A stretch of 64,000 nt of DNA, from NCBI GenBank assembly GCA_008508345.1, contig QNGE01003033.1, forward strand, positions 1-64,000, written 5' to 3'. Each line of letters begins with the position of its first letter. The stretch's first letter is position 1. Shown here piece by piece: positions 1-9,693 of this stretch. Below the pieces are notes generated by a model. That model was given only the letters and a program-made list of their open reading frames with translations. It was not told where the DNA came from and searched no databases. The translations under genes were made by a program, and so were the position numbers. Source of the DNA: Paragonimus westermani. Lineage: Eukaryota; Platyhelminthes; Trematoda; Plagiorchiida; Troglotrematidae.

Positions 1-35
1 ATGCCAAGCTCGGCGAACATATGAATACCAAAACT
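1..35. repeat. Dispersed repeat, cut by the window edge
   Basis: Matches 27943-27977 almost base for base. It adjoins the integrase end of the gypsy remnant, so that remnant ends near 90-100. Confidence 0.5.
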
Positions 36-99
36 ATCAACCGGAGCTACAACCAACACCACCAGTGCTCCCAACCATCAGAAGCCCGTTAGCTTAACC

Positions 100-651
100 A
101 GAGTGTACTATAGTTGGTTTGTTGCTAGCATAACCGCTTTCCGTAGGGTTCTATTCAGCTTTTCAACTTATCCATTAGGCTGAGGACGGTAGACGGTAGT
201 TCTGCTGGTGACTGTCCTTTATTGTGCAGGAATTGCTCCAACTGCTCAGACGTAAAAGAGGAACCTCGGCCTGAATGTACAAAAGGTGGCATACGAAACA
301 GTGAAAACAGCGGACAGAAGCATTCAGTCCTTGTAGAGGATGTCATTTCGGGACAAACAATGGCAACCGGGAATATGGGGTATTCGTCTATTAAAGTGAG
401 GAAATGTACATTAGGGATTCTTCGAAATCGACTGCTTTTATTGAGTTCACATCGGGTAGTTTCTGAAACTGAGGTTTACTTTGCACACAAACTGAACAAC
501 GCGAAGTCATTAATTTTGCTTTTTCAACAGAGTGGTAAGTTTTTCGAACGTATAAAATGAAGCATCCAAACGATGTCCAGATGACACAAAGAATAGTATA
601 GTTTTTCAAGCGAAGGTTACTGTGTCGGCTACAGGATTTTGTTTCCCACAA
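100..651 (-). pseudogene. Gypsy integrase remnant
   Basis: The minus strand carries SRCSVCVQSKPQFQKLP (the C-x2-C half of the zinc-binding domain, 391-651) and further along SLFRMPPFVHSGRGSSFTSEQLEQFL (155-346), which fits the catalytic core around the second acidic residue. That residue is glycine here (HSGRG at 263-277). Between them the frame is broken. A last segment near 100-150 fits the core's final helix with stops. Confidence 0.65.
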
Positions 652-824
652 CGATACTCAATACGGGAGGCGTATAATGGAAGTTCGATGTCCTATAACC
701 GGATTTTATTGTTTTTGATTTCACTCATGATTCATGCCATACATAAAGGCAATCGACTTTTGATCAGTAACCAGTCGAAAGTGAGTTCCTAGAAAGCATT
801 GTCTCTAGTTTCGAATAGTCTCAA

Positions 825-1070
825 CTATAACATAAGCTTCTTTTTTTCTATGGCCGAGTGCCGTTGTACCCTTTGTGAAAGAGTTCTGGGGAAGAGAGCA
901 ATTGATTTTCCATTCTGGTTAAGAGTGTCAGCTATGGCGAATTCGGAAGTGTCTGCGTCAACGATTGGCGGGACGGTGCGATCAACCATCTTGACTGTGA
1001 CCTTCCCCAGCCCTTGCTTTAGCGATTCGAAAGAAAGAGCCGCTTCTTTTTTCAGCGAGAATTTTTTCAT
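825..1070 (-). pseudogene. Gypsy RNase H remnant
   Basis: The minus strand reads AALSFESLKQGLGKVTVKM, PPIVDADTSEFAIADTLNQ, NGKSIALFPRTLSQRVQRH and SAIEKKKLML. This is the usual junction of the gypsy connection domain and RNase H, where a D-A-S-x-F-A-I-x-x-x-L-x-Q stretch is followed by the SR.L and EKE motifs. Here DAS is DADTS and SRTL is PRTL. Confidence 0.7.
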
Positions 1071-1112
1071 TCGAGATGTAGGTAATCCACTAAGAATAAT
1101 AGTTAAGCAAAC

Positions 1113-1666
1113 CTACGACACGGTGTTGACACCACAAATCATACGGTAGGGGTAAATTTTATAGGGGTTGTAAGTGGTCATGTTTAACAACTCCTTTGGA
1201 AACCTTCCAACCCAAGAGTTCAATTTTCCTGGTGGATATGGCACTCTGTCTCCATTAAATGTTATTCTGTACTCCTGAACAACTTCGGTTAATTTAGCCA
1301 GGTTTCGATCGTGAGTTTTTGCGTCCTCTCCACATGCGGTTGTCTTATCGACATACGCGGAAATCGCCACTAGTTGCTCTTTTTCAATGATGCTGTCGAT
1401 TATCCGTTGAAAGGCTCCGACAGCGTTGTTTACTTCAAAAAGGGTGCGAAAAAATTTATGTAAATTTCCACAAGCTTCAAAAGTAGTGTACATTTTCCCT
1501 TCTCGGATGAGTACTTGGCGGTATTTGCACCACAAATCGGGCACGCTGTACACAGCATAACTAGATATTTTTTCGATCGTGTCATCGGGTCTCGATAATG
1601 AGTAGACATTGGTTGGTAATAGTCAGTAGTCATCTTGTTTTTATGATTATCGTTCGTACTAACCAT
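1113..1666 (-). pseudogene. Gypsy reverse transcriptase remnant
   Basis: Two overlapping frames carry the RT: VVSTNDNHKNKMTTDYYQP (fingers) and then TTFEACGNLHKFFRTLF, GAFQRIIDSIIEKEQL, AISAYVDKTTACGEDAKTHD and YRITFN. The order and spacing match gypsy RT. The catalytic Y-x-D-D box reads Y-V-D-K at 1344-1355, so a metal-binding aspartate is lost. A frameshift near 1500 separates the two frames. Confidence 0.75.
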
Positions 1667-1914
1667 TACTTGGGGTTGCTACAAAGGTACGAAAGGCTCA
1701 GTTATTGTGTCCCCCAGCAGTCTTCAAAGCTCTGGTTGGATAAAACTTTCGTCGTTTGATGAGTGTCGTAGAGATTTTGTGATCGATTTACGGTTAGGCG
1801 CCAGATTTACATACAAAGAAGGTGCTTCGACCTAACCGGCTAAAAAACTGGAGGTTATCACCATTGAAGGGTTTTGCAACTCTCAAATGCAACTTGGGGA
1901 AGTTGCGTCTCAAC

Positions 1915-2163
1915 AAAATGCCTGCGCATAGTTCTGGGAGGATGACGGTTTAACCCTATGATAACAATGATTCTTTTACTGAATGCCAACAAAACAATGG
2001 ACCTGAGTGTAACTTGGCAGGTGAGTAGAGGCCCCAGTGATTTTACCAAGGGATCTTTCCACTTATCTTCTCACTACCGTAACAGATGTGTGGTTCTCCC
2101 AACTTTCTGTATCCACAAGTGCTTTTACTTTGACATTGTTTACCAAGAAATCCAGCATAGCTT
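1915..2163 (-). pseudogene. Gypsy aspartic protease remnant
   Basis: The minus strand reads MLDFLVNNVKVKALVDTESW, followed by SVTVVRR and, after a stop, KITGAST and HCYHRVK. The order matches a retropepsin. The catalytic D-T-G triad is seen as D-T-E (codons at 2106-2117), and two stops interrupt the frame. Confidence 0.55.
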
Positions 2164-2267
2164 AATTCAAGCAGTTGGGCGCCGCTGCGATAGTCATCAT
2201 AAAGAGTAGAAGACTTATTGGTGACGTTACCTGTTTTGAATACTTTCCGGAACGTCAATTCAGAAAA

Positions 2268-2384
2268 TGGCCTTCATTTCCACAACACTTGAAGGCCGAA
2301 TGCTCTGCGGAAAATGAACTCGAGGATGCCTGTCATTACCACAGAAATGGCAGTTGCTACTTCCGACAACAAATTTCTTAGGTG
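2268..2384 (-). pseudogene. Gypsy nucleocapsid zinc-knuckle remnant
   Basis: The minus strand reads SSNCHFCGNDRHPRVHFP, which fits CX2CX4HX4C except that the last cysteine is histidine. It sits between the gag and protease remnants, directly next to the SINE. A second knuckle expected just downstream is frameshifted. Confidence 0.5.
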
Positions 2385-2640
2385 AGACCCAATTTCGGGA
2401 ATCTTGAGCTTCGGCTGGATTCGAACCAGCGACAGAAATAAACTGTCCCCAAGCAGCAACCGTTCCACTAGCTGGGCTACGAAACCACACCGAGGGCTCA
2501 TGACTTTCGATTTTGACTTCTTTACCCGCCCAGTCTATTGTGTCATGGAATTCGCCAAATGATCCAGCGGACTGGCTGCCGAAGCAGGATTTCTTACCAG
2601 TTCATACTGGAATCCACCCTCGCCACCGCTGAGCATTGTT
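2385..2640 (-). mobile_element. tRNA-derived SINE copy A (inside the gypsy element)
   Basis: The minus strand runs from a head (from gctcagcggtggcgagg at 2640), through a tRNA-like part with an A-box-like (gtagcccagctagtgg) and a B-box (ggttcgaatcc) sequence at about 2409-2488, to a tail ending near 2385 (attgggtctcac). It shares head, tRNA part and tail with copies at 11.0, 16.6, 16.9 and 46.5 kb but is the most diverged tRNA portion. It splits the gypsy gag from the zinc knuckle. Confidence 0.7.
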
Positions 2641-2689
2641 TCCTGGTTGCACCGAAAAATAAGCATGATCATGGAACCGCGTAGATTTC

Positions 2690-2975
2690 CCATTAGACGC
2701 TATAGAATTCGAAGAGTCAACATGGTATGTTTGTGATTGCTGATTGGTCGTTTCCAGACTGCTGTTTTGAAATCGTGGAATTCGTTCTCTAAGAGTGTCT
2801 GATGTCTGTTATTACACAGCAGACCGCTGATAAAGGCGTCCCTAATGGTAGCATCACGGCCTTCTTCAACAGAGATGGATTTGAAGTTGCAGTCTTCCAC
2901 CAATAATGTCAATTTCTGAAGGTGTTCGCCGAGAGGTTGGCCGGTCTCTCGCTTGCAAGCAGATAGTAGGTGATG
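2690..2975 (-). pseudogene. Gypsy gag remnant
   Basis: The minus-strand reading includes LTLLVEDCNFKSISVEEG and IRDAFISGL followed by LLEN and FKTAV, the signature of the capsid region of CsRn1-type gag, with its CNF/CNY motif and the IRDAFI.GL...RLLE helix. The segment before it (SACKRETGQPLGEHLQKL, about 2975-2915) is in the expected place. No zinc knuckle is in this piece; that part lies across the SINE insertion at 2268-2384. Confidence 0.6.
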
Positions 2976-3765
2976 GGAAATTTCGTTTTCAGATTTAACA
3001 TTCTGCTACCTCGACGTGGTTATCGGGATTGTATGCTGTTTTGATCCGATGGGTTGTGCTGACTAGAACTTCGGTCCTTCCAGGTGCAACCTTGTCAGAA
3101 AGGCGGAAGGGGAGCAGTCAGACGGAAAAGAGTTGCACCCATAGGATTGTATGTCGCACTGCTGACCGCACATATGTGGTTAGCTAGCGAGGTACGGCCT
3201 TATGAGGATACGGCAGAACTGTTTCTGCAGTTGCGGCACTGTTATCTTTCTTATCAGGAAGGAGGGAGTTAGAAAAGGTGCCCTCAAACAAAGAGCACTC
3301 CCACCACCCATCGGTTGACCGTGACCGCCGGCATGTTATGCAGTACGGTCGCAAAATATCCGGTATCACCCTAAAGCTTGATGTAGCTTCCGATAGATCC
3401 ACCACGAGAAGCAGTGTTCAGAACCAGATGTTAACGTCCTATTCACTACACCTTCTGTTTAGACAAGCTTCTCCCAGCCATGTGATTAGGACTCTTGAGT
3501 TATTGGCTCCGGGTAGGATCCCCCAAGAAAACTCTGTATCCTGTTGTCTCCCAGGTCAGACTTTTGGGTCACATACTCAAGGTGGGGTCCCTCAAGTCAA
3601 CCTTTTTCCGTGGTATAAACGACCTGGAGGTACCGGAAGTTATCATTCTTCCGGCAGTGACATTATTCACCCATCACGACCTTCTATTTTGCCCACCCCC
3701 CCAAGTCTTCCGCCTTCCATGTGCCTTCGGGCGATAATTGTTTTCCGAGGCCAAGACATCTGGTA

Positions 3766-4560
3766 AACATTGGCGCCTTCAATGTCCGCACTCTCCGACA
3801 AATCGGTCAGCAAGCTGCTCCGGCAAGTACTCTCTCAAGTCTGGAGCTTGATGTGTGCTGTGTTTCGGAAACGCGAGTCTACGATTTCATTATTTACTTA
3901 GGCTTATTTCCAAATAACTGTCGATCCAAGCGCTTCTCTCTTATGGTCTATGGTGACCTCGAAGCTGAATCTCATGGTCAAGCTGGGATAGGAATCGTAC
4001 TGGGTTCCAAAGCAGAACAATGTTTACTCGATTGGACCCCAGTGGACAGTCGCTTATGACCTGTAAGACTCAAGAAATCGGTTAAAGTCTGATAACGCAA
4101 ATCAAGAAAGCGCCGTATGTTCATTATATCGACGCACGGTCCAACAGATGTTACCAAAGACGCGTTCTGTCGTCTTCGTTGACCTTTTAAATCAGACTGA
4201 ACACTGATTTCATCATATTAGCCGACGATTTTAATGCTCAGCTTGATCATCTTTCGGCGGAGCAGAAGCGGCTAGGGGGTAGGTTTGGTTTCTGGGCACA
4301 ACATACTGACACTGGCGAAAGACTACCCCCGGGTGTGCACCTCTCACAGTATCTACATTTCCTGCATCGCATTCCAGCACAAGAAGTGGCATTGCGCCAG
4401 ATGTAGGTCACTCTGTGCTCCTCAGCCATGTGCACAACTCTATAACAACAGTCAGTTACGAGTGGCACTACTTTGTTAGCGACCGTCGTGCATTTTGGAG
4501 CAATCACCTGGACTCGGACCATACTGCCGTGCGTACCCTTTTTGTTTTGTCGTTTGTCCA
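3766..4560 (+). pseudogene. RTE copy 1: AP-type endonuclease remnant
   Basis: The frame opens with GAFNVRTL and continues LDVCCVSETRVYD, GQAGIGIVLGSKAE and LLDWTPVDSRL. Past a frameshift, at about 4215, a frame carries ADDFNAQLDHLSAEQKRLGG, in the place of the GDxNAxxG motif, and DSDHTAVRT near 4512 fits the catalytic SDH motif (here SDH after D). The ETR glutamate is present. At least one stop (4057) and two frame changes make it non-functional. Confidence 0.72.
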
Positions 4561-4748
4561 AAGGTCATACACTGGTAAATGCGAAATACCTAGTTGGCAT
4601 TTGAGCGAGCACGGTATAAAGAACGCTTACCAGGAAGCACTGGTGAACAAATTGCCAAGTTCGAGCAAGGTGTGAGGACCCAAAGAAGTGAGAATAAATC
4701 GCAACGGCTGTAAAAGCATGTTGTGTATAGGTATGTTCGGGTTCTGTC

Positions 4749-5092
4749 TTGCAGTTGCGAGAGAACTGGATTTCCGTCGCGTCGATAAACCTTGTGAACA
4801 GGCGTCACTGGATTCCACTCGGTTCTGAATATGACAACCGTCAAGAATTTGAACGCCAGCTGACTAAATGTTTGCAAAAAGACCGTGAGCATCACGTGAT
4901 CGAAAAGTCGGAAGCGATTGAACGAGACTTTTCATCTGGGGTTAGCAGAAGGCTTTTTCCCTTGATCTCTAGTTGTATTCGTCTTCGAATTGACGTAATT
5001 GAGACCATGTATGAAAAAGATGACTCATTTCTTACCGGTCATTCGCGGCTACTCGATAGGTGGGGTGAACACTTTGAGTACCACTTCAGCTG
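4749..5092 (+). pseudogene. RTE copy 1: segment between endonuclease and RT
   Basis: ENWISVASINLVNRRHWIPL, SEYDNRQEFERQL and SRLLDRWGEHFEYHFS correspond to the linker that ends in the R-x-x-RW-x-EHF motif before RT in fluke RTE proteins. The frame is open for 114 codons, then stops at the end of the EHF motif. Confidence 0.6.
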
Positions 5093-5169
5093 ACTACAAC
5101 CAAACCTTGTGGACGAAGGGACTTGAATGGTTAGTTATTGCACTTCGGGCGAACTCCCGTCGTAAGCAG

Positions 5170-6160
5170 AAGTGGTTAAGTTATTGAAGCGTAACAAGGC
5201 TCCTAGACCAGATCTCGTCCCTCCTCGTTTCAAAGATTGGGGGATGTTGGTAAATGTTAGGGTTGATAAAACTTTTAGACTCGATTTGGGAAACTGACGA
5301 GGTACCTCGTGATTGATGCTTAGCAGTGTTTCCCGTTTTCAGAAAAAAAGCCCAAATTCCACGTGACAACCAGAAACATCAGTCTAGTACCTGTTGTATC
5401 CAAGTTACTCGTTGGTCTCATTTTACGTTACATCATTAAGAACAGAGAAAGTCATATACGTGAAGAACAGCAGAATTCCGGTCCGGTTGAGGGTGCATTG
5501 ATCACATTTTCACCCTGTGATGAGTCTTAGAGCATCGGCACTCCTATATGCAGCCGATGGTCATGGTCTTTCTAGGTCTAAGGGGTGCTTTCGATCCGAT
5601 TGCTCGTAACGTTTGTTGGAACTGTCTTCTTCGCAGAGGAGTACCAGGAGTGCCGGTGAATCTGCTGAGATCACTATATACCCACTCTTCCAGCAGGGTG
5701 AAGGTTCATGGATAATTGTCTCGGATGTTCGTCAAGGGTATCTGATTTTCCCCTTCCTGTCCAATTTTGTGATGGACGGCATTCTATAAAGTGCGCTTGT
5801 GGAGTCCAATGAACTTAGTGTTGAGCTTCTTCTTGGTGCTACGTCGACCGACTTAGAGGTTGCGGATGGTATTACCTTACCTAGCCGCTCTGTCGAAGAC
5901 ATGCGGACCATGCTGGACAAGGTGAGTGGCCTGGTTGGTTTGTATGGAATGCGTTTTATACCTTCAAAGTGCAAATTTCTTCTTCAGGACTCGGACATTC
6001 CCATTCCTACCTTCTTTGTTGCACGCAGTCCGCTTGAGACTGTGGAAAGTTTCGCACACTTGGGTAACAGTATTTCGTCAGCCTGTAAAGTTGCTGATGA
6101 GATGTCAGTGAGGATAGCAATGGCACGAGTTGCTTTTGCCAGCTTGTCTCATCTGTGACA
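5170..6160 (+). pseudogene. RTE copy 1: reverse transcriptase remnant
   Basis: It starts LLKRNKAPRPD and PPRFKDWG, which is RT motif 0/1 of this family. After several stops, SDVRQGYLIFPFLSNFVMD matches the GVRQGCPLSPFLFNFV motif, and at 5799-6158 an open frame has LLLGATSTDLEVADGIT, GMRFIPSKCKFLLQD and ESFAHLGNSI. The catalytic Y-A-D-D box reads V-A-D-G, so the active site is lost. The downstream GMRF.PSKCK thumb motif is intact. Confidence 0.75.
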
Positions 6161-6620
6161 TCGGAAAGCCGTTCAGTTGTCGTTGAAAAGACTAGTATAT
6201 AATGCTTGTGTACTTTCTGTTTTGCCCTATGGCTCGAAAACGCGGCCTGTTCGCAACAAAGATTTGAACAAGCCTGCTGTGTTTGACCGCAGTTGTCTCT
6301 GCCACAGCCCACATCAAATGGAGTGATCGCATGGTCAACACGGCCGTTCACCAGCGCCCACTCCGGGACTTTCGGGATGTGCGATCAATTGGTCAACTGG
6401 TCGTGTCGCACAGTCTGTGATGGTTGGATCACGTACTCTGCATGCCAACTGAGCGTTTACCGTGCCCGAGCATTATGTAATGAGACCACAAACAGTTGGA
6501 TGAAACCACGTGGCGGTCAAGCAACAGCATGGTCACGAAATGCTAACGCTTTGACTGTTCCATTGAGCAAAGTGGATGGGTGTCTGTCGCCTGCCTAACT
6601 GGGGTCCCCGTGACCGCTCA
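6161..6620 (+). pseudogene. RTE copy 1: C-terminal domain remnant
   Basis: Short pieces in alternating frames match the C-terminus: LVYNACVLSVLPYGSKTRP (RVY.A.VRSVLLYG.ETWP in the family), then a WLDH motif, and MKPRGGQATAWSRNANALTVPLSKV and RLPNWGPRD at the end. Stops between the pieces are frequent. Confidence 0.65.
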
Positions 6621-6839
6621 CATCGCTGATTAAGTACCCTACTCATGATGGCAGTGTGTTACAGTCAATGGTGTACCTTCATTACTGTCATTGCCAGTAC
6701 TTCTGCTTAGTCCTCTCTTATTGTTATATGACTTTTTGACGTCTAAAATATTCCATATCCTTGGTGAGGTGAGCGGTGGCCCGAGTCACAGTAACTTTTG
6801 GTCAGCCTCAATGTTCGGACCGTCGCCCACCATAACAAT

Positions 6840-7098
6840 GACATTGTAGCGAGAAGGCGTCCAATAAAGCACAATCTTTATTGTCCAAACCGCTAGTCAC
6901 ATGCAACGCGCGCTCTCTCGTTTATAAGTCGCAATTCCAACCCGCAGCACCCCCCGGTTTCCGTTCACACGTNAACATGTAGCGTTCCAGAAATGTGGTT
7001 GCGCATGTTGGGCACCATCTGCTGCTTGCTTTCACCTCTGGTATCGTTTCTAGCCAGTTATTCGGATGATCACGTTGTCCCCGACTAAGCACTCAACA
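6840..7098 (-). repeat. LTR-like sequence, possible 5' LTR of the gypsy element
   Basis: On the minus strand it begins TGTTGAGTGC and ends near CGCTACA. It has a TATA-like box (cttataaacg) and, about 40 bp later, AATAAA inside a perfect 8-bp inverted repeat (caataaag...ctttattg). That order (TATA then poly(A) signal, TG...CA ends) is that of an LTR. A 9-bp direct repeat (cataacaat) flanks it at 6831-6839 and 7097-7105. It has the orientation of the gypsy element and lies upstream of its gag beyond the RTE insertion. It contains the only ambiguous base of the window (6973). The family is inferred from structure only. Confidence 0.45.
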
Positions 7099-8881
7099 TA
7101 ACAATCAGTCTTCATATTTTATAGACACATCGTTGGTTGGTCAACATGCGATCTTCCCTAACCGTTGGTGGTCTCAGTATATAATGTCGAGTGCGGTAAA
7201 CGCTCGGCTGGCATGTGCAGTACGTGACCCAGTCATCGCAAACTGTATGACGCCATTATTTGATCAAGTAATCCCACATTCCGAAATTCACGGTGGCGAA
7301 CGATCGCGTTGCCTATGCGGTCAACCAACCTAATGTGAGCTGTTCAGTTTTGTTCTTATTGCCGACCGGTTTGAAACATAATAGGCATGCTCATTTCAAC
7401 TTTATGGAACTTCTGTTTCTCTGGATATTTGGGGAGAGGTCATCAAAAATCCTGGTTGTTATAATGGTTTGCATTTTCTGGTTCTGCTGTCAACCAAAGC
7501 AGAAAAAGACCAAAGAAGAACTAGTTTAGATTCTTCTCGGAAACATTTCGATTTCTCTCATGGATTCCACTTACAGACTGTTTCGAATAAGTATGGGTGC
7601 ATACAAATGGACGTAAGTCAGTGGTAGCTCACTGAAATTGAATGCGACCACTCATAAACATAATTAAACCAGCCAAGGTCTGAAGGTTATAAAAACTAGT
7701 GAACGTGCTGAGGAACGGTTGAATGTGTACATTTCCAAAAATGAGTATCCCCGCCTAGCTAATCTTGTACGCTTGAGAACGGCTGAATCGGTTATCGTCA
7801 GAAATAGCGATCCGTAAACTGACGTATATCTTTCACTGCCGTACAGAAGAGAGGGTTTCACTACTCATGTCATATGTATAGTTAATAATGCCACACACAA
7901 CATTGTCAACCGATCTAAGGTCAACGCCGGTCAGCAAACACGGCTCTGTGATACACACTCGCCTACCACTCCCACCATTTTTTCCCGAAGTTACTCGTAA
8001 TTTTGGAGTCAGGTATATCGACCGAATGGTTAGACCTTCTACGCCGTCTACTTTGGAGTTTATTTCAAAATGAATACTGAACGACAACCAATCCAGCGTT
8101 GCTCATCATTTTGTTCATCACGCAGTATCTGAAAAGAACGGGGACGTGTTATCCGAAATACCCTTCACATAGTGTACTGCTCAACCATTGACCATATTTC
8201 ACCTTTTTGAAAAGTGGTTACAATACACCACCATAAATCTACTCTTTGTCTACAGAACACATTTAAATATGCTAGCGTTATCCTGGTGTAAGTGGCTGTT
8301 ACAAACGAGTTTGTGTTATCGCAGTAGCCTATTGTTAACCATACTGACCGTCGATCTTACGGTTTTAAGTTCAAATATCACTTACCACGATTACCCTCAT
8401 GTAGGTTTGAGCAACCAGACAGTGTCCAGCAGTTCACATGCAACCTATTAAATCGTATGACGATAAGTGTTTCGCGCTGCGCGTATCTGAAAGCGGGCGA
8501 CTCTTTTTGGTTACTTTAGCTCTATCCACGTAGGTTTCCTTTTCACTGTCTACTAAGACATGTATCGTGGAACCATTCGTGAAGCTACGGCAATAACTGT
8601 TAGGTATGCTTTCACTGTGGCCATTTTGCAGAGCAGTTCATCTCAAGTTGTTCACACCGTGATTTTACGTTAGTTTCTTAATGTCAAATTCCCATTGATT
8701 TTACAATACCGGTATCCAAATACCATCAGATTTCAATAATGTGGCTTTTTACCACAGTATTCGGCAAACTGAGCCTAAAACTATGCGTAGCCAGCGCTAC
8801 TTTCAGTTCGAATTCTGGATTGCATTGTACCAGCTAGTTCTTGGCATCGAACGTTATTTGTTTTTCGTTTTCTCACTTCAG
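7099..8881. other. No recognisable gene
   Basis: Presumed intron or upstream sequence of the RBL gene. Several short open frames occur but none resembles an RBL N-terminal domain or a retroelement. A segment ending gac/gtaagt at 7614 has a good donor but no recognisable protein. Confidence 0.4.
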
Positions 8882-9397
8882 ACACTGTTGGCTGGTCGAT
8901 CCAAAGAGCCCACTGAGGCTCTCATCGATTTGATCGAATCGCACTGTTCCTCCTCTCCACTTATTTCCATGCAATCAATTGTAGACGGTCTAATTGCGGC
9001 TTTCCAGCAGGCTTATGTCAGCTCGGTGGATTTGGCCCCAGATCGCGTTGAGGACACTCCGGGTACCGGTGGTGCGAGTTTGGCAGTATCTGCTGCTCAG
9101 CAAAGGTTGCATCTGGGCTGCACGCTGTACTATCTTGCTCTTGAGAATATACTGGTGGATGAAGTTCGCAAAATGGAAAAACGTTTGGACGTCTCATCCA
9201 CCGTCGGATCGGAGACTGGCGCTCCTGTTACACGACGTTTCAAGCCGGATTTGACTGGTCTTCTAACTCAGGAGCTGTTTCATCGATCTTTATTTGCCTG
9301 TTGTATGGAGCTCGTGTTGATCAGCTGTGACTCACCGGATCACCATTTTCCGTGGATACTAATTGCGCTCGATTTGGACGCGTTTCACTGTTTCAAG
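8882..9397 (+). CDS. RBL exon a: pocket domain A, first part
   Basis: Encodes residues 1-172 of the visible protein. It opens with TLLAGRSKEPTEAL, which corresponds to the start of the RB A-box in pRb/p107. Near its end it has ELFHRSLFACCMEL and FPWILIALDLDAFHCFK, matching the family pattern of a helix with a CC pair followed by FPWIL and a phenylalanine-rich helix. The start follows a pyrimidine-rich acceptor (tttttcgttttctcacttcag ends at 8881) and is in phase 0; the donor is aag/gtagtc at 9398. The frame stays open upstream to an ATG at 8741, but that stretch is unlike pocket proteins and is read as intron. The exon is internal; earlier exons must exist. Confidence 0.88.
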
Positions 9398-9501
9398 GTA
9401 GTCATTCTGCTTCCATCATAGTATCTTTTCATTAGGTGTTTTGAGTTATTTCTTATCAACAAGCTTTTCGAACACCTCTGATTCCCTTTTTGATTTTCAA
9501 G

Positions 9502-9693
9502 GTTATTGAAGTGGTTATCCGCAATGTGGACTTCCCACGTGATGTGGTCAAATATATGCATCAGGTGACCGGTTTGATCCTGGATTCGTACGCGTGGCGG
9601 ACCAAATCTCCACTGTGGACTGCCCTGAAAGCTGCAGGCCGGGCGCCGACGATCGAAGAAGTAATTGCACCCGACAAATTGGAGCAAAATCAT
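9502..9693 (+). CDS. RBL exon b: pocket domain A, end
   Basis: Encodes residues 173-236, starting VIEVVIRNVDFPRDVVKYM and continuing through SYAWRTKSPLW to APTIEEVIAPDKLEQNH. This is the last part of the A-box (in the family: a helix, then a W and SPLW-like segment, then an EEVI.P segment that opens the spacer). The exon is 64 codons in phase 0 on both sides. The acceptor is gattttcaag at 9501 and the donor is cat/gtaagt at 9694, a full consensus. It follows a very short intron of 104 bp and precedes the gene's largest intron. Confidence 0.88.

Larger units (their letters stand above)
1..2980 (-). mobile_element. Degenerate Ty3/gypsy LTR retrotransposon (CsRn1-like)
   Basis: Read on the minus strand, recognisable domains follow each other in the order expected for Ty3/gypsy: gag (2690-2975), zinc-knuckle region (2268-2384), aspartic protease (1915-2163), reverse transcriptase (1113-1666), RNase H (825-1070) and integrase (100-651). 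Frames shift between segments and stops occur in several, so the copy is dead. The resemblance to the CsRn1 group of fluke elements is by remembered motif patterns. A SINE (2385-2640) interrupts it between gag and the zinc knuckle. No 3' LTR is visible at the left edge. Confidence 0.8.
3080..6720 (+). mobile_element. Near-full-length degenerate RTE/SR2-like non-LTR element (copy 1)
   Basis: Endonuclease, reverse transcriptase and C-terminal domain follow in order on the + strand, with frames changing several times. The endonuclease opens at 3766 with NIGAFNVRTLRQIGQQA, the start typical of fluke RTE polyproteins. The part from 3080 to about 3700 holds no recognisable domain and is taken as the 5' region; the 5' boundary is uncertain. 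The 3' end is taken near 6720, shortly after LPNWGPRD, the usual C-terminus. Confidence 0.75.

Noticed and set aside
2260..2501. Two overlapping minus-strand genes
   Set aside because: They are chance frames through the SINE and the gypsy zinc-knuckle remnant.
8741..8881. ATG at 8741 as start codon of the RBL gene
   Set aside because: The frame is open, but the sequence is unlike pocket proteins, and a strong acceptor precedes the first residue that aligns.
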